This document shows, one piece after another, positions 7,388 through 13,906 of a stretch of 20,546 nucleotides of DNA; position 1 is the stretch's first letter, and every line of letters starts with the position of its first letter. This stretch comes from an uncultured Candidatus Saccharibacteria bacterium (GTDB lineage Bacteria; Patescibacteriota; Saccharimonadia; Saccharimonadales; Saccharimonadaceae), in the NCBI GenBank assembly GCA_938039975.1, contig CALHTM010000005.1, forward strand, positions 1 through 20,546. The letters run 5' to 3'. The notes under the pieces were generated by a model. It worked only from the letters and a program-made list of their open reading frames with translations, did not search any database and was not told the origin of the DNA. Both the position numbers and the translations under genes were made by a program.

Positions 7388-7996
7388 GTGAGCAAAGGCA
7401 TCATCTACGTCATGACCACCGCAGTGTCAGGCCTTATCAAAATCGGCAAGACACAAACCAAGCAGTACTCAGAGCGGATGCGTTTCCTTGAGGCGAATGG
7501 CTACTACAATGTGGTTGGCTTGAAGCGGTTGTTTGCGATCGAGGTGGTTGACTATTCCGAAAAGGAAACGCTACTGCACGAAATATTCGCCAAGCATCGA
7601 GTCGGTAGTAGCGAGCTTTTTGCGCTTGATTACGATTTGGTGCGGCAGCTGTTGCTGTCGTTTGAGGGCGATGTTATCTTTCCGGAGCAAAAGAACAAAG
7701 AAGCGGAATTTGACAAAATCACCAAAGCTAAAAATAGTAATCAAAAGTTTAGCTTTTATCGAAAAGGCCTCAAAAACGGCGATGAGGTTGTCTTTCTCAA
7801 AGATAAAACAATTGTAGCAAAAATTGTTGGCGAGCGCGAAGTTGAATATGGCGGGCAGCGATGGCTACTGTCGCCGCTGGTGCGAAAAATATTTGAGGAC
7901 AGGAATCAAGTTAATGATAGTGGTGCGTATCAAGGCGCAGCCTACTTTTGTTTTGACGGCAAGAAATTGAAGGACTTACCGGATGTAGAGCTGTAG
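7388..7996 (+). CDS. GIY-YIG superfamily (T5orf172-type) nuclease-like protein
   Basis: A 202-residue protein. The N-terminus GIIYVMTT (4-11) and LIKIGKT (16-22) match the GIY and YIG strands as they appear in the T5orf172 branch, and ETLLHEIFAKHRVGSSELF (60-78) is the matching helix with the conserved E, H, F, R and E-L-F pattern. The tail, with RWLLSPLVRKI and a final FDGKKLKDL, resembles the small DNA-associated domains often fused to such nucleases (DUF4357 or RAMA type); this part is tentative. The GTG start has an AGGAG at 7376-7380 overlapping the lepA stop, so translation is coupled to the lepA 5' half. Family members include phage and homing-type endonucleases, but activity here is not shown. 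Confidence 0.8.
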   Translation: MSKGIIYVMTTAVSGLIKIGKTQTKQYSERMRFLEANGYYNVVGLKRLFAIEVVDYSEKETLLHEIFAKHRVGSSELFALDYDLVRQLLLSFEGDVIFPEQKNKEAEFDKITKAKNSNQKFSFYRKGLKNGDEVVFLKDKTIVAKIVGEREVEYGGQRWLLSPLVRKIFEDRNQVNDSGAYQGAAYFCFDGKKLKDLPDVEL

Positions 7997-8003
7997 TAAC
8001 GTG

Positions 8004-8012
8004 TGCTATTAT
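8004..8012 (+). promoter_or_regulatory. Extended -10 promoter
   Basis: TGC TATTAT with the hexamer at 8007-8012; the next ATG is at 8025, so the leader would be about six bases. No convincing -35. Confidence 0.45.
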
Positions 8013-8024
8013 TAAAATGTACAA

Positions 8025-8663
8025 ATGAAAACAAAAATACTCAAATTAATCTTAGCTTTAGTGTGTTTCAGTGTAAGCGCTTACACTTCGTATGATTATT
8101 TGCTGCATGAAGTGCCAGTCTATCTGAAAAGTAAAAATTTGGTTGAAGCAAGGACTCAGAAAACCCGTTTTCTAATACCAAAGCAGTGGCAAAGGATTGA
8201 TGTAAAAAACGGTAAAACTGAAGGTTACGGCGATAAACTGGGCAAGGATAATAAGTCAATTAGCGGTGTTGGCGTGACTCAGGATTCGGAGCGGTTGGTG
8301 TTACCAGCTGCGCCTGATGAAGCTTATGAATTAGTGCGCAAAATGGCTTATGATAGCAAAGAGTTGCGCGAAGACGCGAAAAGATTCTTTACTATTAAGG
8401 GATTGGAAAATTGTCAAGCGACTGTCGATGTCAAGGACGATACTTTGGAACAAAATGGTTTAGTTGGTATTGTCAGAATTACATCAAGTTGCGGTTCTCG
8501 ACCTGAAAATACTAAAATGGTAACACGCTTAGCTGTTGGCCGCGAAGACGGATGTCTTCGCTACATATCGGTATTCTCTTACAATGAATATTGGAAGCAA
8601 AATAGCAAAGTGTTTGAAGAAATATTAAATAGCGTATCGTATATAGATACGCAAAGCGCATGA
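8025..8663 (+). CDS. Secreted or membrane-anchored protein of unknown function
   Basis: A 212-residue protein with a basic N-terminus and one hydrophobic segment (about residues 5-22), either a signal peptide or a single anchor; no clear cleavage site is decisive. The exported part begins with a strand pattern (TRFLIPKQWQRIDVKNG) and ends with a helix (SKVFEEILNSVSYI). That layout resembles PsbP-like or DUF1795-like small exported domains, which is a fold guess only. Two cysteines (in ENCQ and SSCG) and a third in DGCLRY could form disulfides. It lies inside the lepA island with a nearly leaderless promoter, and is followed after 19 bases by another unknown gene. Confidence 0.75.
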   Translation: MKTKILKLILALVCFSVSAYTSYDYLLHEVPVYLKSKNLVEARTQKTRFLIPKQWQRIDVKNGKTEGYGDKLGKDNKSISGVGVTQDSERLVLPAAPDEAYELVRKMAYDSKELREDAKRFFTIKGLENCQATVDVKDDTLEQNGLVGIVRITSSCGSRPENTKMVTRLAVGREDGCLRYISVFSYNEYWKQNSKVFEEILNSVSYIDTQSA

Positions 8664-8682
8664 AACGGAAATTGGATATAGA

Positions 8683-9153
8683 ATGAATAACTTCAAAAAT
8701 TTTACAGAGAAAATTAGATGCCGCGTAATTCCGATAACACGCGACCGCCGCGTGTGGCTGGATGAAAAAATTGTCGACGATGATTTGTATTGTGCTTTTA
8801 TAAATGGCCGATCGTACGAGCTCGGTGAGGAATATGATGATTTTTTATGCGTTACGGCTGACAGTTTTGCCGAGCTAGCAGACGTTATTCTCCGCGAGTT
8901 GTATGCGCGCGGATTTTCGTCGTCAGGTTATAAACTAATCAACGAAAATCGTGTTCATCTGGATTATAGCTTTATGAACGATGGCACACCTTGGATTGCT
9001 TGGCATAATGTTGATGCGATAGTTAAGGGCGATATCACTGATGAGAAGGATTATCGTCGCGACAAAACTAAACGCGGTCAGTGGATGAGCTACTCTGAAT
9101 TGGTTCAGACTATTGGCAAGAATCAAGCCCATAAGATTTTTGAGCAGTTATAA
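8683..9153 (+). CDS. Unknown 156-residue protein
   Basis: A soluble, acidic protein with no signal peptide or membrane segment. Visible features are RDRRVWLDEKIVDDD near residue 20, an acidic stretch around LGEEYDDF, and a C-terminal part containing WIAWHNVDAIVKGDI and RGQWMSYSELV. I do not recognise a family. The W-x-x-x-x-E and strand pattern made me consider a Nudix fold, but the Nudix box is absent. It is probably cotranscribed with the exported protein before it, and there is no strong ribosome binding site. Confidence 0.7.
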   Translation: MNNFKNFTEKIRCRVIPITRDRRVWLDEKIVDDDLYCAFINGRSYELGEEYDDFLCVTADSFAELADVILRELYARGFSSSGYKLINENRVHLDYSFMNDGTPWIAWHNVDAIVKGDITDEKDYRRDKTKRGQWMSYSELVQTIGKNQAHKIFEQL

Positions 9154-9284
9154 ATTAGTTTGTAATTCTCTGCTGAATCAGTATGGATACTATAAATCGA
9201 TTTACTGTAAAATCCCCACTACCTTTGCAATAGTTTTAAAGGTTATCTTGTTTTTCTGCAGAGGTGGTGGCTATTATAGATCCC

Positions 9285-9313
9285 TTGCAATGTCCAATGC
9301 CTAATGCTACAAT
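9285..9313 (+). promoter_or_regulatory. Promoter of the large repeat-protein gene
   Basis: TTGCAA at 9285-9290, a 17-base spacer, and TACAAT at 9308-9313 preceded by TGC. This is the best two-box promoter in the island. The leader is about 45 bases with a GAGGAA ribosome binding site just before the ATG at 9365. The rest of the 211-base gap from 9154 shows nothing else. Confidence 0.65.
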
Positions 9314-9364
9314 ATAAATCATAATCATTAAATAGAAATAAACAGTCGCAAAATACGAGGAATT

Positions 9365-12328
9365 ATGACAACAGGCAACTCTGAACACGTAGCCAAAGGC
9401 TCTCTGGATCCTGAAGACCCGACAAAGTATTCTACAGATAACCCTACAGAGAACTCAGTAAATCATGAAGAGACTCCTCTTTCTCGTGTCGGTAGTTCTC
9501 TTGCTGATCAAGCTATACGAGATAGTGAAAGAGGCGTCCAGCAGACACCAGAAGATAAAGAAGACACGCATACTGTCGCTGAATTGCTTGAGATTCTGGA
9601 AAGAGGAGGAGACTCTAGCTATCAGTTGACGAGCCATGCCGCCCACCAACTCATCGACGCTGGTAATGGTGGGTATGTAGCCGGATATCTCAATAACTTC
9701 ACCGGCCTCAACCACAGCGAAATCGCCCACCAACTCATTGACGCTGGTAATGGTCGGGAGGTAGCCGAATATCTCGATAACTTCACCGGCCTCAACCACA
9801 GCGAAATCGCCCAAAAACTCATTGACGCTGGTGATGGTCGGGCGGTAGCCAGAAATCTCAATAAATTCACCAACCTCGACGCCAGTGTCGCCCACCAACT
9901 CATCGACGCTGGTGATGGTGGGGCGGTAGTCAGAAATCTCAATAAATTCACCGGCCTCAACCACAGCGAAATCGCCCACCAACTCATCGACACCGGTAAT
10001 GGTGGGGAGGTAGTCAGATATCTCGATAAATTCACCGGCCTTGACCATAACGAAATTGCTCACAAACTAATCGACGCCGGCAGTGGTTGGCTAATCGCTC
10101 ACAACCTCGATAAATTCACCGGCCTCGATGCTAGCGTCGCCCATAAACTAGTCGACGCTGGTGATGGTGGGGAGGTAGTCAGATATCTCTATAAATTCAC
10201 CGGCCTCAACCACAGCGAAATTGCCCACCAACTAATCGACGCTGGTGATGGTGGGGAGGTAGTCGGAAATCTCGATAACTTCACTGGCCTCGACGCCAGC
10301 GTCGCCCATAAACTAATCGACGCTGGCTACGAATTACAAGTATTGCAATGTGCACATGTCTTTGGTGAATCTACCTCAGAAATAGTTCTTGGTTGTATAG
10401 ATAAGATAAAACTAGACGCTGATGTAGCGGACGCTGTCCTCGAGCATTTATCAGATTACGGCATGGATACAGCTGCGCAGTGTACTGTATTGTGGGCATG
10501 CGCCAATCACTATTCGACCGCGCAAAAAGTTGCTCAGCTTGACTTAGAGGGACTTATTGGTTCAGAAGAGGCGTCTAAGCTACGTGCGCATATTGCCGAA
10601 CTCAAGCCAGATCTGCAGGGCGTAGAGAAATATAATCCGTATGCTGATGAGGCGGGCGATATGGAACACGTGACATCATCTCGACCAGGGACGAAGTTTC
10701 ACGAAAGAGCAATCCAAGCCAATCGACGTTTGCGATCTCCCGAGACCGAAGAAGATAGAGAACTTGCAGAGACAATTCAACAAGCTTACGATAAACTACG
10801 GGCAGATATAGCGTCGCAGTACGGAGACCAATATTCTCAAGAGATGTTTGGTAAGCGTGGTGACAAGTTAGGCGATATCTGGCCAGCTTATCGTAGACTG
10901 GTAGCAGATTATATAGCCGTAATGGACGAGTATGGTCTACCTGAAGCTCTAGAAAGAGCGGCTAAAGCATTCAATCAGGTACTTAGAGTTGATACTAAAT
11001 ATTACGATAAATTGTTTGCCGAGTGGGACGCTAAGCGAATAGGTGAGAGAGAATTTCAAGAAGTATTCCTCGGTCGTGACGGCGTCTATGCGTACGTGGC
11101 GCGTCGCGCTCAACTCTACGCGCGCCGCCGCAGGCTTGGTATGAGTAGCCACGCGGCGGGCGGGTCGCTCATGGAGTTCCCTACCTACCTTGTGTATCCG
11201 CGAGGGTTCCGCGATGAGCTTGATGATGTAGTGAAAGATGAATATCTGCATCCTCGTATCCAAAATCCAGATGCTGCCCATTACTACGATACTGGATTTA
11301 CAGGAACGATTCCTGAAGACATTATGAGAGTGCTAGGAGTGTCAGAATCAGACCGTGACAATCAAATTAGACTGCTTAGTGCAAGTGACCGACCAAGAAC
11401 AGTGCTGGGACTAAAAGGTGACAAGCCAGAAAGAGATCAGATAGTAAATACTATAGAACACCATGTCAAGGACGAAGAGTCGGCAGAGGGTTTGTATCGC
11501 ACCGAAGATGGCAGGCTGGAACCATATAGCCGACCGACCGAACCTGATGAACGGCTGGCTTTTCGTATGACACAGCTAGCTCTGAGCAGGCATTATTATA
11601 CTCGCGAGCTAAAAAGCACGGAGCCAGTCAATTTGGGTTACGAGGTGAAGCGCCTAGAAGGCCAACGAGAAATGAGAATCGATGGGGAATATAGCGAGGC
11701 GGTGAAAGGCCGGCTGGCTGAATTGTTCTCGAGCCATGATATTGGTGCTGAGCTATTGCAGTCTGCGACATCGCTCAAAATAGCGAACCCAAACGATCCG
11801 TATCCTGGTGAGGCGGTTTTTGAGCTATCAATTGGCGGCGACACCGAGGTGATTGTGAAAAACGTCGTGAAGGCAAAGCAGCAGGGGCCAATCGATGAAT
11901 TTGAGGCACTTTTATTGCTACGCAAACTTGGTGTTGATACGCCAAAGCCAATCGCCCGGGTCTTTACGAGCGGACAGCAAGGCTTTGTAGTGATGGAAAA
12001 GATAAATGGCGATAGCGGACGAACGGTAAAAGATTTCTTTGCAAACAATGCTGTGTCGGAGGCAAATCAGCGAGAGTTGATGGCCGACGCTCTTTCGCGC
12101 ATGCGAGACATTGCCGAGACCGTACGGCGCGACACCGGGATTGATAAGCCGTGGCGCTTGAAAGACTTTATTATTGAATACAACAGGGACGATAATGGTC
12201 AATACCATATCGCATCAATGCGGCCGATCGACTTTGAGCGCGCAAAAGTCTTTGATCCGGACGATCCTCACAGTATTGAACTTGGCCAGGGGTTAGATGA
12301 TCTTGTGAGGAATACACAGACAAAATAA
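9365..12328 (+). CDS. Large tandem-repeat protein with a degenerate kinase-like C-terminal domain
   Basis: A 987-residue protein with no signal peptide. Residues 1-92 are polar and acidic. Residues 93-313 are eight repeats of 27-28 residues with the core AHQLIDAGNGxxVxxxLxxFTGL, followed by a ninth partial unit, likely a helical solenoid for binding another protein. Residues about 330-780 are mainly helical, with the distinctive block YYDTGFTGTIPEDI near 640, and are of unknown family. The C-terminus resembles the protein-kinase/aminoglycoside-phosphotransferase fold: VIVK (K832), an EFEALLLLRKLGV helix (E845 or E847), a hinge-like GFVVMEKING and IDFERA (D956). The HxD catalytic motif is not evident, so it may be a pseudokinase or a divergent enzyme. 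It has its own promoter and ribosome binding site and sits in the lepA island. The function is unknown; a binding or effector role is speculation. Confidence 0.85.
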   Translation: MTTGNSEHVAKGSLDPEDPTKYSTDNPTENSVNHEETPLSRVGSSLADQAIRDSERGVQQTPEDKEDTHTVAELLEILERGGDSSYQLTSHAAHQLIDAGNGGYVAGYLNNFTGLNHSEIAHQLIDAGNGREVAEYLDNFTGLNHSEIAQKLIDAGDGRAVARNLNKFTNLDASVAHQLIDAGDGGAVVRNLNKFTGLNHSEIAHQLIDTGNGGEVVRYLDKFTGLDHNEIAHKLIDAGSGWLIAHNLDKFTGLDASVAHKLVDAGDGGEVVRYLYKFTGLNHSEIAHQLIDAGDGGEVVGNLDNFTGLDASVAHKLIDAGYELQVLQCAHVFGESTSEIVLGCIDKIKLDADVADAVLEHLSDYGMDTAAQCTVLWACANHYSTAQKVAQLDLEGLIGSEEASKLRAHIAELKPDLQGVEKYNPYADEAGDMEHVTSSRPGTKFHERAIQANRRLRSPETEEDRELAETIQQAYDKLRADIASQYGDQYSQEMFGKRGDKLGDIWPAYRRLVADYIAVMDEYGLPEALERAAKAFNQVLRVDTKYYDKLFAEWDAKRIGEREFQEVFLGRDGVYAYVARRAQLYARRRRLGMSSHAAGGSLMEFPTYLVYPRGFRDELDDVVKDEYLHPRIQNPDAAHYYDTGFTGTIPEDIMRVLGVSESDRDNQIRLLSASDRPRTVLGLKGDKPERDQIVNTIEHHVKDEESAEGLYRTEDGRLEPYSRPTEPDERLAFRMTQLALSRHYYTRELKSTEPVNLGYEVKRLEGQREMRIDGEYSEAVKGRLAELFSSHDIGAELLQSATSLKIANPNDPYPGEAVFELSIGGDTEVIVKNVVKAKQQGPIDEFEALLLLRKLGVDTPKPIARVFTSGQQGFVVMEKINGDSGRTVKDFFANNAVSEANQRELMADALSRMRDIAETVRRDTGIDKPWRLKDFIIEYNRDDNGQYHIASMRPIDFERAKVFDPDDPHSIELGQGLDDLVRNTQTK
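9641..10330 (+). repeat. In-gene tandem repeat array, units of 84 or 81 bp
   Basis: Eight full units (28, 28, 27, 28, 28, 27, 28, 27 codons) and a partial ninth starting at 10304. Units come in two types: those ending NHSEI or HNEI and those ending DASV. Many stretches are nearly identical between units at DNA level, including synonymous positions (CTCATCGACGCTGG recurs with single changes), indicating recent duplication or ongoing homogenisation. Confidence 0.9.
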
Positions 12329-12461
12329 TTAAGTGGCGTTGTTCATTGTTGCACTGCATATGCATAAGTGATGTTGTTGATTTGCGTATTGTAGCGCTTC
12401 ATCAGGTATGATCGCCTAGCAGTTAGAGTTTCTGTTGAATAATAGGTTACAGGATATCATC

Positions 12462-12545
12462 ATGAGGAAGAAGTTTGATTTTTTTCGCGAGTACGAAAAT
12501 GCATGCTGCTATTGTCGTAAGACTGATGTTGAAAAGCATTCGTGA
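12462..12545 (+). CDS. Candidate 27-residue peptide or gene remnant with a CCYC motif
   Basis: An ATG frame encoding a basic peptide that begins MRKKFDFFREYENA and contains CCYCRK before stopping at TGA. The cysteine cluster looks like the first half of a zinc knuckle, so this may be the left-over start of a larger gene. An ACAGGAT stretch eight bases upstream is a weak ribosome binding site. Evidence is thin. Confidence 0.25.
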   Translation: MRKKFDFFREYENACCYCRKTDVEKHS

Positions 12546-12591
12546 TATGCAAACACAAAAGCTTACGACTTTATAATAGTGAAATGTAGGA

Positions 12592-12603
12592 TATAATAGA
12601 GCA
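12592..12603 (+). promoter_or_regulatory. Leaderless promoter in front of the lepA fragment
   Basis: TATAAT at 12592-12597 followed by exactly six bases and a GTG start. This is the same arrangement as the promoter of the intact lepA 3' half at 13894, although the surrounding bases differ. Confidence 0.5.
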
Positions 12604-12744
12604 GTGAGTCAAGTTATCCAGCCCCTCCCCGGCTACAAAGAAGTCAAGCCCTTCGTCTACGCGGGCTTCTTTCCGGTATCTAACGAAGGTTACAATGATC
12701 TGAAGGATAGCAACCGAAAGCTTAGTCTCGGTGATATTGATTGA
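12604..12744 (+). pseudogene. Truncated duplicate of the start of the lepA 3' half
   Basis: A 46-codon frame starting GTG and reading SQVIQPLPGYKEVKPF onward, which matches the start of the intact lepA 3' half at 13907. Over the first 30 or so codons I count eight base differences in about 90, and all but one (Gly for Asp in SNEGYND) are silent. Similarity then fades through KLSLGD and the frame stops at TGA. The rest of the LepA C-terminus is missing. It is either a remnant of an earlier lepA 3' half displaced by a later insertion, or the scar of a recombination event. Confidence 0.85.
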
Positions 12745-12745
12745 C

Positions 12746-12764
12746 CTCGCTCCTATAGGGCGAG
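12746..12764 (+). other. Small hairpin after the lepA fragment
   Basis: CTCGC-T-CC, loop TATA, GG-GCGAG forms a seven-pair stem with one bulged base two bases after the fragment's stop. There is no T run, so termination is uncertain; it may be part of the recombination scar. Confidence 0.3.
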
Positions 12765-12823
12765 TATACTTGGTCATAAGAAGTAGCTAACGAGATGGGA
12801 AGGCTCGCGTATTGGGTAGAATT

Positions 12824-13813
12824 ATGGTAAGAATGTCTCGCAGTAACAATATATCATCAGCTAACTTTGAATTTTTGGTTGCGCAAGCTGTCAAGGCGCC
12901 ATCAGGTCATAATACTCAGCCGTGGCGCTTTCGTCAGAACGAGTCGGCAGTAGAAATTCACCCTGATTTTGACAGAAGGCTGCCGGTAGTTGATCCTGAT
13001 GACAGGGAGTTGTTTGTGAGTTTGGGCTGTGCAGTAGAGAATCTTTGCTTGGCGGCGCAAACTAAGGGCTATAAATCTGCCGTTTCGGTTGGTGATACAG
13101 GCGTTGTTACGGTTTCGCTCGCGGAAGAGGCAGGCGTCAAACCAAGCCCATTGTTCAATCAGATAGACGCGCGGCAGACTAACCGCAGTGTTTATAACGG
13201 TGAGGAAATTGCCTTAGATGTACTAAAGAAATTACAATCTATCCGCAGTGAAAAGGGCATCTCGGTTCATTATTACGCGCGTCAAACCAAACAGTTTAAT
13301 GATATTGAACAATACGTTCTTCAGGGGAATACGAATCAAATGCAAAAAGAGGCGTTTAAGGCTGAATTGAAAAGCTGGATGCGATTTAATAAGAAGCATC
13401 AAGATCAAACACTTGATGGGCTGAGTTACGCCGTGTTTGGCGCGCCTAATGTGCCGCGCTGGATGGCTGAGCCAATCATGTCGATGGCTATCAATGCTAA
13501 GACGCAGAATAAGGCCGATCGCGACAAGATAGCATCGGCTTCTCATCTGGTTCTTTTTACGACGAGAGAAAATAGTCGGCGCGAATGGGTGGATCTAGGT
13601 CGGACGCTGCAGCGTTTCTTGCTGACTGCCACGGAACTTGGGATCTCTCATGCCTATCTGAACCAGCCAAACGAAGAAGCAGAGATTGCCTCAGAGATGG
13701 CAAGGACGCTGGGTCTGGCCGGAGAATACCCGACTATTTTGCTACGCATCGGTTATGGCAGGCAGCAGGCTTATTCTAAGCGTCGAGCCGTTAAAGACGT
13801 TATTGAGCGCTAG
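12824..13813 (+). CDS. Nitroreductase-family FMN protein (Acg-like)
   Basis: About 329 residues. The N-terminal motif APSGHNTQPWRF is the FMN-phosphate-binding signature of nitroreductases, especially the Acg branch first described in Mycobacterium (Rv2032, Rv3131), and the C-terminal LLRIGYG followed by KRRAVKDVI fits the same branch. The middle is less conserved. Acg-like proteins bind flavin, and some have lost reductase activity and act as flavin stores or stress proteins, so a redox function is plausible but not certain. Start: ATG at 12824 or 12833; a TAGAAT box at 12817-12822 would fit 12833 with a very short leader, and a TTG at 12812 is less likely. It lies between the two copies of the lepA 3' start. 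Confidence 0.9.
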   Translation: MVRMSRSNNISSANFEFLVAQAVKAPSGHNTQPWRFRQNESAVEIHPDFDRRLPVVDPDDRELFVSLGCAVENLCLAAQTKGYKSAVSVGDTGVVTVSLAEEAGVKPSPLFNQIDARQTNRSVYNGEEIALDVLKKLQSIRSEKGISVHYYARQTKQFNDIEQYVLQGNTNQMQKEAFKAELKSWMRFNKKHQDQTLDGLSYAVFGAPNVPRWMAEPIMSMAINAKTQNKADRDKIASASHLVLFTTRENSRREWVDLGRTLQRFLLTATELGISHAYLNQPNEEAEIASEMARTLGLAGEYPTILLRIGYGRQQAYSKRRAVKDVIER

Positions 13814-13890
13814 ATCGTTGTGAATTATAGATATTGTTGTGTTTGATTGACGACGATATAAGTGGAGTGCATCAGTCTTCGCCAGGAGGG

Positions 13891-13906
13891 TGGTATAATT
13901 GACTAT
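13891..13906 (+). promoter_or_regulatory. Leaderless extended -10 promoter of the lepA 3' half
   Basis: TGG TATAAT (hexamer 13894-13899) is followed by seven bases and the ATG at 13907. GGAGG at 13885-13889 is upstream of the -10 and so cannot serve this transcript as a ribosome binding site. This promoter lets the lepA 3' half be expressed apart from the 5' half. Confidence 0.65.

Larger units (their letters stand above)
12329..12603. other. Gene-poor stretch after the repeat-protein gene
   Basis: 275 bases with no long frame. It holds a near-palindrome at 12352-12370 (CACT, then TGCATATGCA, then AGTG) that could be a weak terminator, a 27-codon frame described separately, and two TATAAT boxes at 12572-12577 and 12592-12597. 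Composition is more AT-rich than in the flanking genes. Confidence 0.5.
7378..13906. other. Accessory DNA island separating the two lepA halves
   Basis: About 6.5 kb between the stop of the lepA 5' half and the start of the 3' half. It holds a GIY-YIG-like gene, two genes of unknown function, a 987-residue repeat protein, a truncated copy of the start of the lepA 3' half, and a nitroreductase. All are on the plus strand, several with their own promoters. I see no integrase, transposase, terminal inverted repeat or matching direct repeat at the outer ends, so the means of insertion is unknown. The internal lepA fragment suggests at least two successive insertion or recombination events. Confidence 0.6.

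Noticed and set aside
6664..7404. A 246-codon minus-strand frame opposite lepA
   Set aside because: The plus strand encodes conserved LepA motifs here; the reverse frame has no recognisable motif and is rich in His/Arg/Gln as expected of a shadow frame.
8683..9153. Nudix hydrolase call for the 156-residue protein
   Set aside because: The Nudix box (GX5EX7REUXEEXGU) is not present; the resemblance is limited to a few Trp and strand patterns.
9113..9304. 63-codon plus-strand frame after the 156-residue gene
   Set aside because: It overlaps the previous gene, has unusual composition and no ribosome binding site, and covers the promoter of the next gene.
9455..10063. Long minus-strand open frames (202 and 137 codons) with repeats opposite the tandem array
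   Set aside because: They are mirror frames of the repeated coding sequence. The plus-strand gene has a promoter, a ribosome binding site and a 987-codon frame continuing past the repeats.
9641..10330. CRISPR-like array
   Set aside because: The repeats are directly tandem 81-84 bp coding units without unique spacers and stay in frame.
12795..12830. ATG at 12795 as the nitroreductase start
   Set aside because: It is in another frame and meets a TAA after eleven codons.
7378..13906. Intein or self-splicing intron between the lepA halves
   Set aside because: Both halves have their own stop and start codons. There are no intein Hint blocks at the junctions, no Cys/Ser/Thr splice residue at a conserved position, and the interval holds several independent genes.
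7378..13906. Classical transposon or integrative element
   Set aside because: No transposase, integrase, terminal inverted repeats or matching outer direct repeats could be found by eye. I report it only as an island.
13862..13906. Longer lepA 3' half starting at 13862
   Set aside because: The added residues have no LepA likeness and the region contains the promoter of the gene.
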